64,000 bases of DNA from Actinomyces johnsonii (GCF_006546835.1 NZ_VICB01000003.1:434001-498000), one strand, 5' to 3'. Shown: positions 47,330-56,422, counted from the stretch's first letter. Numbers and translations are program-made. The notes: generated by a model not told the origin, from the letters alone.

Positions 47330-47341
47330 CGTGCAAGGCTA
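47330..47341 (-). promoter_or_regulatory. Leaderless-type -10 (TAGCCT) before the DedA gene
   Basis: On the minus strand TAGCCT (47336-47341) is followed by 6 nt and the GTG at 47329. No ribosome binding site. Confidence 0.6.
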
Positions 47342-47443
47342 AGCGGCGTTCCGGCAACCTGCCGTGAGAGTGGTCCCCTCCGGGCTGTGGAATCGGGCAC
47401 TCCGCTGCCGATGCGCCTCGGCGCGCCCACTCGCCCCCGTGCT

Positions 47444-48013
47444 TCAGGGACGGGCTGCGGCCGGGAGTTGGGATTCGATGTCGTCACCGGCAGGGTCGTC
47501 ACCGCCGGTGCCGGTACTGCCGCCAGGACGACCGATGCCGTCGGCGTCGTCGTCGCGGTCCTTATGACCGGTGAAAACGATGTAGTGGTAGAAGACGAAC
47601 CGGAAGGCGGTCCCCAGTCCGAAACCGACGACGTAGGCTGCGATATTGTCCGCCAAAGGTGAGGTAAGTCCCAGCACATGGTGGGTGAAGAGCAGGCAGA
47701 ACTGGGAGATGACGATTCCGCCCAGGTTGGCCAGGCCGAACAGGGTGGCCTCACGGGCGACGTTCTTCCGGGTGCGGCCCCGGTAGGTCCAGTAGCGGTT
47801 TGCCAGCCAGGAGAAGACGGTCGCGGTCGAGGAGGCCAGGAGCTGAGCGGAGTTCGGATGCCCGGCGAGGAAGCCTGTGGGTCCGTGCTGGAACAGGTTG
47901 AACAGGCTGGCATCGATCACGTAGGCCGCAGCGCCCACCATGCCGAACTGCATGAACTCCTTGATGAGGGCGATGAGCCGCTGCGTCAAGGAAATGCTGG
48001 GGGAGCGCGTCAT
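47444..48013 (-). CDS. GtrA-family membrane protein
   Basis: 189-residue protein with four helices, starting with FGMVGAAAYVIDASLFNLF and containing WLANRYWTYRGRTRKNV, both typical of GtrA. GtrA proteins are proposed to flip polyprenyl-linked sugars. A hydrophilic Gly/Asp tail ends it. I chose the ATG at 48013 rather than 48022 because a -10 hexamer overlaps the latter. It follows a mannosyltransferase gene on the same strand, consistent with a shared glycosylation role. Confidence 0.88.
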   Translation of the reverse strand: MTRSPSISLTQRLIALIKEFMQFGMVGAAAYVIDASLFNLFQHGPTGFLAGHPNSAQLLASSTATVFSWLANRYWTYRGRTRKNVAREATLFGLANLGGIVISQFCLLFTHHVLGLTSPLADNIAAYVVGFGLGTAFRFVFYHYIVFTGHKDRDDDADGIGRPGGSTGTGGDDPAGDDIESQLPAAARP

Positions 48014-48026
48014 GATCGGCATCCTA
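48014..48026 (-). promoter_or_regulatory. Leaderless-type -10 (TAGGAT) before the GtrA gene
   Basis: Minus-strand TAGGAT (48021-48026), 7 nt, then the ATG at 48013. The upstream ATG at 48022 lies inside the hexamer, so it would not be in the transcript. Confidence 0.5.
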
Positions 48027-48062
48027 TGTCGGTCTCAGTTACGTCACGCAAGCTGAAACCGG

Positions 48063-49319
48063 TCACGGAACCCAGTGAACGCTGACGCTGCCGAAGTCCC
48101 ACACCCAGGAGACCCACACCAGCTGGCCGACGACGCAGACCGCCAGCAGCGCCAGTCGGCGTCGGGTGGTTCCGGCCGCGGCGGCCAGCGCCCAGCCCGC
48201 CGGGGCCAGGGGCAGTAGCAGGCGCAGCACCGACGTCGTCGGATCGAAGAAGGCCAGCAAGTAAAGGAGGTAGCCCAGGCACCAGAACCAGACGGCGGGC
48301 CCCAGGGCATGGAGGCCGGGGGCGCTCAACAGCAGAGCCACGGCCACCAGGACGACGACGAGCAGGATCGGCCCCAGGTGGGGGCCCACCCAGTCGCCCA
48401 TTCGGGTCAGCCATGGTGTGAAGAGGATCAGGTTATTGCCGCGCCAGGAGGTCTCGGTGGCCGTGTAGGCGTCCTGGCGGCCCGTGGTCATCCAGGCGAT
48501 AGCCGGCCAGGCCAGGGCAGCCGCGCAGGTGATCAGTGCCAGGGTCAGGAGGCGCCAGCGCCCGCTCGGGTTCTGGGGCGCGTGCCCCGGCAGGAGTTTG
48601 GGGAACCGGGCCGGTGGGAGCCAGCCCCTGGCGCAGGCCACCTCCCATGCCCACCACAGCCCCAGTGCCGCCCCCAGTGGGACGCCGACGGGCCGGGCGA
48701 AGCAGGCGGCCACCGCGAAGGGGATCGCCGCGAGCGCCTGCCCACGGCTCGCCTGCCACAGCGTCAGCCCCACCAGCCCCAATCCCAGGGACTCGGCGTA
48801 GGGGACCTGGAGGACAGCGGCGCACGGCGAGGACCACACTAGGGCCACTGCCCACAAGGAGGTCTGTCGCCCCGTCACCGGTGAGAGCCAGTGGTCCATC
48901 GCGACCGCCGCGCCCGCCGAGGCCAGGATCGATACGATCGCGGCGCGCGTGTAGAAGGACCATCCGGTCCAAGCCAGTAGGGAGGCCAGGCCGCTCAGCA
49001 GTGGCATGAAGGCCCAGGTGTTTTGCGTGACCCGTCCGTCGGCACTGACGGGCAGCCGGGCGGGGTATCCCTCCTCGATGATTCGGTTGTACCAGCCGGC
49101 GTCCCAGAAGCGCATGTGTTCCTCCCAGGACGGTGCGGCCCCGCCCCAGGGGGTGGCCGGTGTGTCTTGGGCGCCCAGGCGCAGGATGAGGAAGGTCAGG
49201 ATGCTCGCCGCCGCCCAAACGGATAGGACCTGGAGGGGGCGGGGCAGGCGGGACAATGGGCCGTGCGAGGTTTGCGGTACCTGCTGGATGGTGGAGGAGT
49301 CTGCGGCGGGTGGCGTCAC
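48063..49319 (-). CDS. PIG-V-like membrane mannosyltransferase
   Basis: 418-residue polytopic protein, about 10 helices. WDAGWYNRIIEEGYP just after the first helix is the acidic luminal-loop motif of GT-C mannosyltransferases, and NTWAFMPLLSGL matches the PIG-V/DUF family. It likely transfers mannose from a polyprenyl-phosphate donor to an envelope glycan or protein. The dolichol-phosphate-mannose-synthase-like gene at 58060 could supply the donor. The GTG at 49319 has a leaderless-type promoter. Confidence 0.82.
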   Translation of the reverse strand: MTPPAADSSTIQQVPQTSHGPLSRLPRPLQVLSVWAAASILTFLILRLGAQDTPATPWGGAAPSWEEHMRFWDAGWYNRIIEEGYPARLPVSADGRVTQNTWAFMPLLSGLASLLAWTGWSFYTRAAIVSILASAGAAVAMDHWLSPVTGRQTSLWAVALVWSSPCAAVLQVPYAESLGLGLVGLTLWQASRGQALAAIPFAVAACFARPVGVPLGAALGLWWAWEVACARGWLPPARFPKLLPGHAPQNPSGRWRLLTLALITCAAALAWPAIAWMTTGRQDAYTATETSWRGNNLILFTPWLTRMGDWVGPHLGPILLVVVLVAVALLLSAPGLHALGPAVWFWCLGYLLYLLAFFDPTTSVLRLLLPLAPAGWALAAAAGTTRRRLALLAVCVVGQLVWVSWVWDFGSVSVHWVP

Positions 49320-49386
49320 GGCCCCACCCTACGGTCTGGCGGTCCGCCTGCGGTGTGGTCTCGCCGTGGGCGGGTAGCCTTGGGGT
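49320..49386. promoter_or_regulatory. Divergent leaderless promoters, mannosyltransferase / purK
   Basis: Minus strand: TAGGGT (49326-49331), 6 nt, GTG at 49319. Plus strand: TAGCCT (49375-49380), 6 nt, GTG at 49387. Both genes lack ribosome binding sites. The 67-bp region shows no other structure. Confidence 0.65.
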
Positions 49387-50682
49387 GTGAGCGCACCCAT
49401 TGTTGCCGTGATCGGGGGCGGGCAGTTGGCCCGCATGATGCAGGAGGAGGCTAGCGCCCTGGGCATTCACCTGAGGGCACTGATAGAGGCCGCTGATGGT
49501 TCCACCGGCCAGGTGACTCCGGATGCGCCTGTCGGTGCGGCCGACGACGAGGCGGCCGTGCGCGCCGTTGTCGCCGGGGACGGTACTCAGGGGCTCGGAG
49601 GGGAGCCGGCCGCGGTCCTCACCTTCGAGCACGAGCATCAGGACTCGGCTCTCCTGGAGCGTCTCCAGTCCGAGGGCATCAGCGTCCAGCCCACTCCGCA
49701 GGCCTTGATGTTGGCCCGCGACAAGCTGGCCATGCGCCGGGCCATGGGCGAGGCCGGGCTTCCGCAGCCCGCTTGGGCCGAGGTCGGCGGACCTCAGCAG
49801 GAGACCGCCGAGCAGATGACCGAGGCCGTGGAGACCTTCGCCGGTGAGCACGGTTGGCCCGTGGTACTCAAGACGCCACGCGGCGGCTACGACGGCCATG
49901 GCGTCCTGCTGGTACGCAGCGCCGAGTCCCTGCGCGAGGGGGAGGCGGCCGAGTGGATCGCCTCGGTGGCCCTCGCCCGCGCCGGTCAGAGCGACGGCCA
50001 GGGGGCTGGTGGGGGAGGCAGCCTCGGCGGGGTCGCGGTGACCAGTCTTGTGGTGGAGCAGGCGATCCCCTTCACCCGCGAACTGGCGGTTCTGCTGGCT
50101 CGCAGCCCCAGCGGGAAGGTGGCCGTGTGGCCGGTGGCCCAGACGGTTCAGGAGAACGGTATGTGCGCCGAGGTGCTGGCGCCGGCACCTGGTCTCGACT
50201 CGGCCGCCGTTGAGGAGGCCGAGCTCATCGGTCGGGCGGTGGCGGAGAGCGCCGAGGTCACCGGGGTGCTCGCCGTCGAGCTCTTCGCTGTCGAGACCTT
50301 CGGGGAACCCACGCGCCTGTACGTCAACGAGCTGGCGATGAGGCCCCACAACTCCGGTCACTGGACCCAGGACGGGGCCGTCACCAGCCAGTTCGCCCAG
50401 CATCTTCGCGCGGTTCTCGACCTGCCGCTGGGAGCCACCGATGCAACGGCGCCCACTACCATCATGGTCAACCTCATCGGCGGCCAGCACGAGCCGGGGG
50501 CCGACGCCCTGGCCCGGGCCATGGCCCTCCAGCCCGACGCCCGAATCCACCTCTACGGCAAGCAGTGGCGCCCGGGGCGCAAGCTCGGGCACGTCAATAT
50601 GACAGTCGGGCCGGATCAGGATGTCGCCGAGGTCGTCGAGCAGGCGCGCGGCGTTGTCGCCATTCTGCGCGGGGACGCCTGA
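49387..50682 (+). CDS. purK: 5-(carboxyamino)imidazole ribonucleotide synthase
   Basis: 431-residue ATP-grasp enzyme of purine synthesis that makes N5-CAIR from AIR, bicarbonate and ATP. Recognisable are [48 protein letters not shown] and [18 protein letters not shown] small Gly-rich insertion ([12 protein letters not shown]) lies mid-protein. PurE follows 73 bp downstream and uses its product. Confidence 0.95.
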   Translation: MSAPIVAVIGGGQLARMMQEEASALGIHLRALIEAADGSTGQVTPDAPVGAADDEAAVRAVVAGDGTQGLGGEPAAVLTFEHEHQDSALLERLQSEGISVQPTPQALMLARDKLAMRRAMGEAGLPQPAWAEVGGPQQETAEQMTEAVETFAGEHGWPVVLKTPRGGYDGHGVLLVRSAESLREGEAAEWIASVALARAGQSDGQGAGGGGSLGGVAVTSLVVEQAIPFTRELAVLLARSPSGKVAVWPVAQTVQENGMCAEVLAPAPGLDSAAVEEAELIGRAVAESAEVTGVLAVELFAVETFGEPTRLYVNELAMRPHNSGHWTQDGAVTSQFAQHLRAVLDLPLGATDATAPTTIMVNLIGGQHEPGADALARAMALQPDARIHLYGKQWRPGRKLGHVNMTVGPDQDVAEVVEQARGVVAILRGDA

Positions 50683-50755
50683 GCTGGGAACACCGCGCCA
50701 CGGCTCGCAGCACACGGCGCACAGAGAACAGTGCACAGAGACAGGGAGTCAGCAT

Positions 50756-51298
50756 ATGAGTGAAGTCAGCGGAACGAAGGCGAGCAGGGGGCGGCCGGTG
50801 GTCGGCATCGTCATGGGCTCGGACTCGGACTGGCCGGTTATGGGGGCGGCCGCCGAGGTCCTCGACGAATTCGGTGTGGCCTACGAGGCCGACGTCGTCT
50901 CCGCCCACCGCATGCCTACCGAGATGATCGACTACGGCCGTGCCGCCGCCGGGCGGGGACTGAAAGTCATCATCGCCGGTGCCGGGGGAGCGGCCCACCT
51001 GCCCGGGATGCTGGCGGCCGTCACCGAGCTGCCGGTCATCGGGGTGCCTGTGCCGCTGAAGTACCTCGACGGCATGGACTCCCTGTTGTCCATCGTCCAG
51101 ATGCCGGCCGGGGTCCCAGTGGCCACTGTCTCCATCGGCGGGGCCCGCAACGCCGGGCTGCTGGCGGTGCGCATCCTTGCGTCCGGTCAGGGGCAGGAGG
51201 CCGACCGCCTGGGCGCCGCCATGCGGGCCTTCCAGAGGGACCTGGGCGAGGTCGCCCACGCTAAGGGCGCCGCCCTGCGCGAGCGGCTGCAGGATTGA
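50756..51298 (+). CDS. purE: N5-carboxyaminoimidazole ribonucleotide mutase
   Basis: 180-residue enzyme converting N5-CAIR to CAIR. The class I signature is complete: [21 protein letters not shown] and [14 protein letters not shown], then LPVIGVPVP and GIRNAGLLA-like [13 protein letters not shown]. The ATG at 50756 has AGGGAG upstream; the frame is open further left inside purK. Ends 43 bp before the convergent Abi gene. Confidence 0.96.
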   Translation: MSEVSGTKASRGRPVVGIVMGSDSDWPVMGAAAEVLDEFGVAYEADVVSAHRMPTEMIDYGRAAAGRGLKVIIAGAGGAAHLPGMLAAVTELPVIGVPVPLKYLDGMDSLLSIVQMPAGVPVATVSIGGARNAGLLAVRILASGQGQEADRLGAAMRAFQRDLGEVAHAKGAALRERLQD

Positions 51299-51301
51299 TG
51301 A

Positions 51302-51336
51302 TCAACCGACCGTGCGAAGTGTGCGAAGGTCGTTGA
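51302..51336. terminator. Hairpin between convergent purE and Abi genes
   Basis: TCAAC(C)GACC at 51302-51311 pairs with GGTCGTTGA at 51328-51336: nine pairs with one bulged C, 16-nt loop. No T-tract. Confidence 0.5.
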
Positions 51337-51341
51337 CCATG

Positions 51342-52346
51342 TCACGAGCCGGCCTCGAAAGCTTCTTGCCAGAACCCGTCGGAGTCCCAGTTGGCTTTCA
51401 TTCCCAGGGCATTCAGTGGGATGCGCTGGTACTTCCCTAAAAGACTGTGCAGTCTCAGAGCCCACGTTGAGTGCGGGCTGATGGTGAACAAGATCGACTG
51501 AAGAGAGACGAGAACAGGGTAGAGCCTCTTTCGTTCCAAGGCTCTTGGGTTGCTGGTATCGAAGACACTGCGTTCGTTGAGCCAGCGGACTGTTCTGCTT
51601 TTTGGGATTACTGGATATACGCCAAGGAATCTGTTCCAGAGGCGTCCGTGATGGGCACAGATGTTGCGCACCCTCACGTAGGTCTTGAGCCAAGATTGCA
51701 GTACCTGGTCAGGGAGATTGAGCTCTCGCGCAATTGTTTTGCGATACTTGGGGGCCAAGCTGGCGTAAAGATGTTGAAGCTCGCCAGCGGTGAGTAGTTC
51801 GATGACTAGCCAGGATGGTGGTGTCGCTGGAGAAGAGTAGGTGTCAAGGTAGTGTGCGAGCGCATCGGGATAGTGGAGGCGATCCACCTGTTCACCGCGA
51901 TCTGAGGGAATGCGCTGCCGTTCGCGTTCTGTGAGGTCTTCGATGCGTTTAATTGTTGTGGAGTATCCTCTGCAATTCTGGTAATTCGAGGTGTTTCGGT
52001 ACCAGAAGGCTTCGCCTTCGCCGTGTGTTGACATTGTGTTGGACAGTGCGGCGCGCACAGCGACCTCGACGCGCTCAAGGGCGTCGATTGTCAGGAGGCG
52101 CAGTTGTCGATCAAATACATAGACGTTGAGAATGTCATCGAAGGTGGTTCCTGGACTGAAGGAGTGGGTGGTTCGATCGGTCTGGAAGGGGATTGTGTAG
52201 GGGGAGAGCCGATAGTATCCGATATGTCGGAGGTATCTGGCGGTGCGGTTCCGGTCCGTGATGGTGAGGCCACGTTCAATGTAGCGCTCAATGAGATCGT
52301 TCTCGTTGAGTGCCGGTTTATCGTAATGTTGGGCCGGAGGGATCAT
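51342..52346 (-). CDS. Abi_2/AbiD-AbiF-type HEPN abortive-infection protein
   Basis: 334 residues. It starts with the family's KPALNENDLIERYIERGL, has LRHIGYYRLSPYTIPF and VFDRQLRLLTIDALERVEVAVRAAL, and near residue 227 the HEPN ribonuclease motif RNICAH (Arg227, His232) in RNICAHHGRLWNR. Family members are phage-defence or growth-arrest ribonucleases; Cas13 nucleases are thought to share ancestry with this group. The gene has visibly lower GC than purE and galE, so it is probably acquired. TACAAT lies 6 nt before the ATG. Directly upstream is a structured, terminator-like element that may be an RNA partner. An in-frame TAA just before the ATG fixes the start. Confidence 0.88.
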   Translation of the reverse strand: MIPPAQHYDKPALNENDLIERYIERGLTITDRNRTARYLRHIGYYRLSPYTIPFQTDRTTHSFSPGTTFDDILNVYVFDRQLRLLTIDALERVEVAVRAALSNTMSTHGEGEAFWYRNTSNYQNCRGYSTTIKRIEDLTERERQRIPSDRGEQVDRLHYPDALAHYLDTYSSPATPPSWLVIELLTAGELQHLYASLAPKYRKTIARELNLPDQVLQSWLKTYVRVRNICAHHGRLWNRFLGVYPVIPKSRTVRWLNERSVFDTSNPRALERKRLYPVLVSLQSILFTISPHSTWALRLHSLLGKYQRIPLNALGMKANWDSDGFWQEAFEAGS

Positions 52347-52358
52347 CCTTTAATTGTA
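52347..52358 (-). promoter_or_regulatory. Leaderless-type -10 (TACAAT) before the Abi gene
   Basis: Minus-strand TACAAT (52353-52358), 6 nt (TAAAGG), then ATG. The AAAGG touches the ATG, too close to work as a ribosome binding site, so leaderless translation is likelier. Confidence 0.6.
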
Positions 52359-52372
52359 GGGTGTTGGTATGT

Positions 52373-52470
52373 AAAAACCCCCCGATTTGGGCGTACTCTG
52401 GTGAGCAAGAGGCCTGGGGGGTGTTGTGGTGCCAGTGTACATGGGCATACGGGGATGCGGGAGCCTGGAC
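52373..52470 (-). ncRNA. Candidate structured RNA upstream of the HEPN Abi gene
   Basis: Read on the minus strand, CCCCCC (52421-52416) and GGGGGG (52383-52378) enclose 32 nt and are followed by TTTTT, like an intrinsic terminator with an oversized loop. The loop has its own CTCT/AGAG stem. Further 5' lie two alternative small stems (TGCC/GGCA at 52430-52447 and GCAT/ATGC at 52445-52458). The element ends 14 nt before the Abi -10, so it would be a separate short transcript just ahead of the nuclease gene, as in RNA-partnered toxin systems. The 5' end is not defined. It may simply be a terminator. Confidence 0.35.
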
Positions 52471-52531
52471 GAGGAACCCACTGACACGTTGATCTCACGT
52501 TCGTTTCTGTTCGTTTCTGGGCGAGTGTGTG

Positions 52532-52543
52532 TAGACTGAGGGT
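52532..52543 (+). promoter_or_regulatory. Leaderless-type -10 (TAGACT) before galE
   Basis: TAGACT at 52532-52537, 6 nt, ATG at 52544. Upstream is a 10-bp direct repeat (GTTCGTTTCT twice, 52499-52518) that spans the -35 zone. Confidence 0.6.
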
Positions 52544-53533
52544 ATGAGCATTCTCGTTGCTGGAGGCGCCGGCTACATCGGCGCGCATGTGGTCCGACTT
52601 CTCCTTGAGCGCGGGGAGGAGGTCGTCGTCGTCGATGACCTGTCTTACGGGACGCCGGAGCGAGTCAAGGGTGCCGCCCTCGTCGAGCTCGACGTCGCCA
52701 GCGGCCAGGCCCCGGAGACTCTCGCCGAGGTCATGGACTCGCGCGGCGTCACCGCCATCATCCACTTCGCGGCGCGCAAGCAGGTGGGCGAGTCGGTCGA
52801 GCGCCCCGCCTGGTACTACCAGCAGAACGTGGGCGGCCTGGCGAACATGCTGCTGGCCATGGAGAAAGCCGGCGTCAACCAGATGATCTTCTCCTCCTCG
52901 GCGGCCGTCTATGGCATGCCCCCGGTGGAGGTCGTGCCCGAGGACATCGACTGCCGCCCCATCAACCCCTACGGCGAGACCAAGCTCATCGGCGAGTGGA
53001 TGATGGCCGACGCAGAGAAGGCCTGGGGGCTGCGCTGGGCTGGTCTGCGCTACTTCAACGTTGCCGGTGCCGGCTGGGATGACCTGGGAGACATGGCCAC
53101 CCTCAACCTCATCCCCATGGTCCTCGACCGCCTCTCCAAGGGCGAGACCCCCAAGATCTTCGGTACCGACTACCCGACCCCCGACGGCACCTGCGTGCGC
53201 GACTACATCCACGTCAAAGACCTGGCGGTGGCCCACATCGCCGCCTTGGACTATCTGGCCGGCGGCCAGGACATGGCCGAGCACGTCTTCAACGTCGGCA
53301 CCGGCCAGGGCGCATCGGTGCGCGAGGTCGTCTCTAAGGTCATCGCCTCCACGGGCTTGGACCTGGAACCGGAGGAGCTCGCTCGCCGCGCCGGAGACCC
53401 GCCCCAGCTCATCGGCAACGCCACCCGCATCGGTGAGGTTCTGGGCTGGAAGGCCGAGCACGACCTGGATGACATCGTCGCCTCCTCCTACACCTCCTGG
53501 CAGGCGGACCCCAACCGGCCCCACTTCGGCTGA
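52544..53533 (+). CDS. galE: UDP-glucose 4-epimerase
   Basis: 329-residue short-chain dehydrogenase-type epimerase interconverting UDP-glucose and UDP-galactose. It has the NAD motif GGAGYIG (7-13), SSSAAVYG, the catalytic Tyr143-x3-Lys147 (YGETK) and RYFNVAGA, with a C-terminal GTDYPTPDGTCVRDYIHVKDLA. It supplies galactose units for surface polysaccharide and opens the envelope cluster. A strong hairpin follows its stop. Confidence 0.94.
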   Translation: MSILVAGGAGYIGAHVVRLLLERGEEVVVVDDLSYGTPERVKGAALVELDVASGQAPETLAEVMDSRGVTAIIHFAARKQVGESVERPAWYYQQNVGGLANMLLAMEKAGVNQMIFSSSAAVYGMPPVEVVPEDIDCRPINPYGETKLIGEWMMADAEKAWGLRWAGLRYFNVAGAGWDDLGDMATLNLIPMVLDRLSKGETPKIFGTDYPTPDGTCVRDYIHVKDLAVAHIAALDYLAGGQDMAEHVFNVGTGQGASVREVVSKVIASTGLDLEPEELARRAGDPPQLIGNATRIGEVLGWKAEHDLDDIVASSYTSWQADPNRPHFG

Positions 53534-53551
53534 GCGGTCCCGAAACCACTG

Positions 53552-53593
53552 TGTGCGGGCCGGTTCCCCCGGGAAAGGGAACCGGCCCGCACA
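53552..53593. terminator. Perfect 17-bp hairpin between convergent galE and lcp genes
   Basis: Arms 53552-53568 and 53577-53593 are exact complements (core GTGCGGGCCGGTTCCC) with an 8-nt loop. It sits 19 bp after galE and 22 bp before the end of the leftward LCP gene, a bidirectional terminator. Confidence 0.85.
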
Positions 53594-53614
53594 TCTTTGC
53601 ATTCGATGTATTCG

Positions 53615-55141
53615 TCAGGACTGGTTGAAGTCGGCCGCCGTCAGCTTTCCGTCGCGCAGCTTGGAGAAGAAGTCGGGAGCGGTCGTGTCCTGCAGCAGCA
53701 CCGTCTCGCCGATGTCGGCGTCGTCGGGGCTGTAAGCCGTGTCCTCGATGGGCGGGGCGCCGGTTAGACCGCCACCGGAGGCCGAGCGGAAGGCCAGTAC
53801 CATTTTCGCGATGCTCATGGTACCGGCGTTCTTATCCACAGTGAGGGCGTTCGTGCCGGCGTCGACCAGCGCGTTCTGGCGGGAGAAGGAGATGGCTGTC
53901 GTCGGCGAGGCCGCCTTGGACACCACCGCGGAAATCACGGCGCGCTGGCGCAGGCCACGGCCGACGTCGCCGGTCGGGTCCGACTTGCGCATCCGGGAGT
54001 AGGCCAGCGCCTTCGTCCCATCCACCGTCTGACACTGGCCCTGGGAGGTGTCCCAGACCAGTCCCGAGTCCTCGTCGGCGACGTTGTAGTCCAGGCAGAC
54101 ATCGACCCCGCCGACGGCGTCGACCATCTGCGACACACCGGTCATGCCGACCTCCACGTAGTGGTCCACCGTCAGACCGGAGAGCTTCTCGACGGTCTGG
54201 ACCAGCAGCTTGGGGCCGCCGAAGGAGTAGGCCGCGTTGATCTTGTTCTCCCCGTACTCGGGGATGTCCACGAAGGTATCGCGCGGCAGGGAGGTCAGGC
54301 TCGTCTGCCCGTTGGCTGCCTGGTGCAGCAGCATGACGGAGTCGGCGCGGGCTCCTTCGGTGTCGTCCTGGATGACGCCGCCTCGCGCGTCCGACCCGAC
54401 GATGAGCCAGGTCTCGCCCGGCGTGTCCGTCGCCCCGGAGAGGGCATCGATGCGGTGGAGCTGGGAGGAGACGTCATTCCACAGCCAGGCGACCCGGGCG
54501 GCGATGAGCGCCAGGACGACGACGATGACGATGATCGTCCAGCGCAGGATCCGGCGCCAGCGCGGCCGGGGGCGTTTCGCCTTACGGGGTGGCTCGGGCT
54601 CGGACATTGGCCTGCCCGGAACCGGCTCCTCCTGGGACTGAAGGTCCTGAACGCCTACAGGATAGGCACCGCGTTGAGTGGGCATCGCCCGGGTGCGCTC
54701 GGGCTCGGCCGTGGCGCTCCGCCCGTCGGCCCCCGGTTCCAGGGGCACCGCGCTCGACCCGGCCCGAGCGTGACTGCCGTTTCGGGGCGCACCCGCCTGG
54801 CGCGGCTGAACGGAGGGAGGCTGCTGAGAGGCCGCCTGAGCCGACTGGGACGCGGACCTCTGGTCAGACCGTGATGAGGCGTCCGCGGTGCTGTCCCGGT
54901 GCTCCAGAATCGAGTGGCGCTGCGGCTGGCGAGCTGGGGCCGATGACGGCCCGGACGTCGGTGGAGACGGGCGGCGCGGGGAGCCGCCGGCGGGGTCGGT
55001 GCCTGCCTCGCTAGAGGGTGCCTCTCTGTGTTCGCGGCTGCGCTGGTTGACTGCGTCGATGGGACGCTGCCGACGTAGAGGCCTTCCCCGACCGGATCCG
55101 GGGGTGATCGAGGGCGGGAGCGAGTCGTCTGTCGGAGTCAC
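53615..55141 (-). CDS. LytR-CpsA-Psr family glycopolymer ligase, copy 1
   Basis: 508 residues: a long cytoplasmic Ser/Arg/Pro-rich N-terminus (about 195 residues), one membrane helix (IIVIVVVLALIAARVAWLW, ending near 221), then an external LCP domain with LIVGSDARGG, RADSVMLLH, SLPRDTFVDIPEYGENKINAAY, GVDVCLDYNVAD and KALAYSRMRKSDPTGDVGRGLRQR. LCP proteins attach polyprenyl-linked glycans to peptidoglycan, or in Actinomyces to proteins. It is 15 bp downstream of a second LCP gene, probably one transcript. Confidence 0.9.
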   Translation of the reverse strand: MTPTDDSLPPSITPGSGRGRPLRRQRPIDAVNQRSREHREAPSSEAGTDPAGGSPRRPSPPTSGPSSAPARQPQRHSILEHRDSTADASSRSDQRSASQSAQAASQQPPSVQPRQAGAPRNGSHARAGSSAVPLEPGADGRSATAEPERTRAMPTQRGAYPVGVQDLQSQEEPVPGRPMSEPEPPRKAKRPRPRWRRILRWTIIVIVVVLALIAARVAWLWNDVSSQLHRIDALSGATDTPGETWLIVGSDARGGVIQDDTEGARADSVMLLHQAANGQTSLTSLPRDTFVDIPEYGENKINAAYSFGGPKLLVQTVEKLSGLTVDHYVEVGMTGVSQMVDAVGGVDVCLDYNVADEDSGLVWDTSQGQCQTVDGTKALAYSRMRKSDPTGDVGRGLRQRAVISAVVSKAASPTTAISFSRQNALVDAGTNALTVDKNAGTMSIAKMVLAFRSASGGGLTGAPPIEDTAYSPDDADIGETVLLQDTTAPDFFSKLRDGKLTAADFNQS

Positions 55142-55156
55142 GCCTACGATCCTGCC

Positions 55157-56422
55157 TCAGGCGGGGCACGCCTGGGCGCTTGGTTTCGCGGTGGGCTGCT
55201 GAGAGGAGGTGCCCGTCTGCGGGGCCTGTGTCTGCGGGGCCTGCGTCGTAGCCGCGTCGGCCTCCGAGGACTCGGTGGGCCCTTCCTCCGAGGCGGCCTG
55301 GTCGCCCGCGGTGGCGCCCGCATCCGTCGCCGCCGGTGCCGCGGCCTCTGCCGGAATGGGCTTATCCTCCTTGATCGCCTTCCAGACCTTCTTGGCGTTC
55401 TCGCTGGGAACGACGCGGTTCTCGTCGGCTGCCTGCTCGTTCGGCATGGTGATGAAGTTGATCTTGTCCATGCCCACGCCCTGGACGGAGTAGGCCAGGC
55501 CCGACAAGTTGCCGATCTGGCCGATGTGCTCCGAGGTAGTGAGGGTCTCCAGGGTGCTGGTCAGGAAGCCGGACTGGGTGAGCAGGTTGCTGGACAGAGC
55601 CTTGGACGCCATGGCGTTCATGAGCTTCTGCTGACGGGAGATACGGGAGATGTCCGAGCCGTCGCCGACGCCGTGACGGACACGGGCGTACTGCAGGGCG
55701 GTCTGTCCGTCGAGCTTCTGGCAGCCCTCGTCGAGCTTCATGCCGGTGTAGTCGGGATCATCGATCGCCTCGTCAACCTGTACGTGCACTCCTCCCAAGG
55801 AGTCGACCACCTTGGACAGTCCGTTGAAGTCGACGACGACGAAGTCGTCGATGCGGATGTCCGTCATCTTCTCCACGGTCTTAAGGGTGCAGGCGGCTCC
55901 GGATGCGACAGCCTTCTTGTCATTACCGGTGCTGGCTCCGTTGGCGAAGGCGGAGTTGAACTGGCCGTCCTCCTCAGCGCCGGCGGTCTCGCCGTCAAGG
56001 TTCTTGCACTCAGGGATGTCCACCAGCGTGTCGCGGGGAATGGAGACGGCGTCGACGCGCTTGCGGTCGGCTGATATGTGCATGACCAGCGCCGTGTCGG
56101 AGCGTGCCACGGAGACCTCGTCACTGCCTTCGGAACCGTCCACGTTGTTGTCCCCGGAGCGAGAGTCGGTGCCCAGCACCAGAAGATTGACGGCGCGGCC
56201 GTCATAGCTGTCCGGCGGCTTGGTGCCGGGTCGCTCCTCCTCGGTGAGGAGCCCTTCGATCTTGAAAGAGGTGATCCGCGACTGGATGTTGTGCCATGCG
56301 AAGCCCGCGCCGGAGACGACGAAGAGCAACACCGCCAGGACGCTGAGCCCTAGCCGGCGGGCCAGGCGGCGTCCGAGTTCTTTGGAGGAGTGCCGCGCGC
56401 GCGGCTTACTGAGCTGAGGCAC
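55157..56422 (-). CDS. LytR-CpsA-Psr family glycopolymer ligase, copy 2
   Basis: 421 residues with a short basic N-terminus, one membrane helix near 24-46 and an LCP domain: LLVLGTDSRSGD, RSDTALVMHI, SIPRDTLVDIPEC, VVVDFNGLSKVVDSLGGVHVQVDEAI and ALQYARVRHGVGDGSDISRISRQQ. A Thr/Ala/Gln/Pro-rich tail follows. The domain keeps two extra cysteines (PECKN and AACTLKT) and a late one in LDEGCQKL. The GTG at 56422 is preceded by TATCAT 7 nt upstream. It faces a glycosyltransferase gene across a region with a large dyad. Confidence 0.9.
   Translation of the reverse strand: MPQLSKPRARHSSKELGRRLARRLGLSVLAVLLFVVSGAGFAWHNIQSRITSFKIEGLLTEEERPGTKPPDSYDGRAVNLLVLGTDSRSGDNNVDGSEGSDEVSVARSDTALVMHISADRKRVDAVSIPRDTLVDIPECKNLDGETAGAEEDGQFNSAFANGASTGNDKKAVASGAACTLKTVEKMTDIRIDDFVVVDFNGLSKVVDSLGGVHVQVDEAIDDPDYTGMKLDEGCQKLDGQTALQYARVRHGVGDGSDISRISRQQKLMNAMASKALSSNLLTQSGFLTSTLETLTTSEHIGQIGNLSGLAYSVQGVGMDKINFITMPNEQAADENRVVPSENAKKVWKAIKEDKPIPAEAAAPAATDAGATAGDQAASEEGPTESSEADAATTQAPQTQAPQTGTSSQQPTAKPSAQACPA

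Noticed and set aside
48433-50736. A 767-codon open frame on the minus strand, and similarly long ones at 31740-33761 and 58019-59659
   Set aside because: They overlap clearly real genes (purK and the mannosyltransferase; fprA, ald and GNAT; the sugar genes), and their translations are compositionally biased with no family motifs. They result from the strong third-position GC of the real genes.
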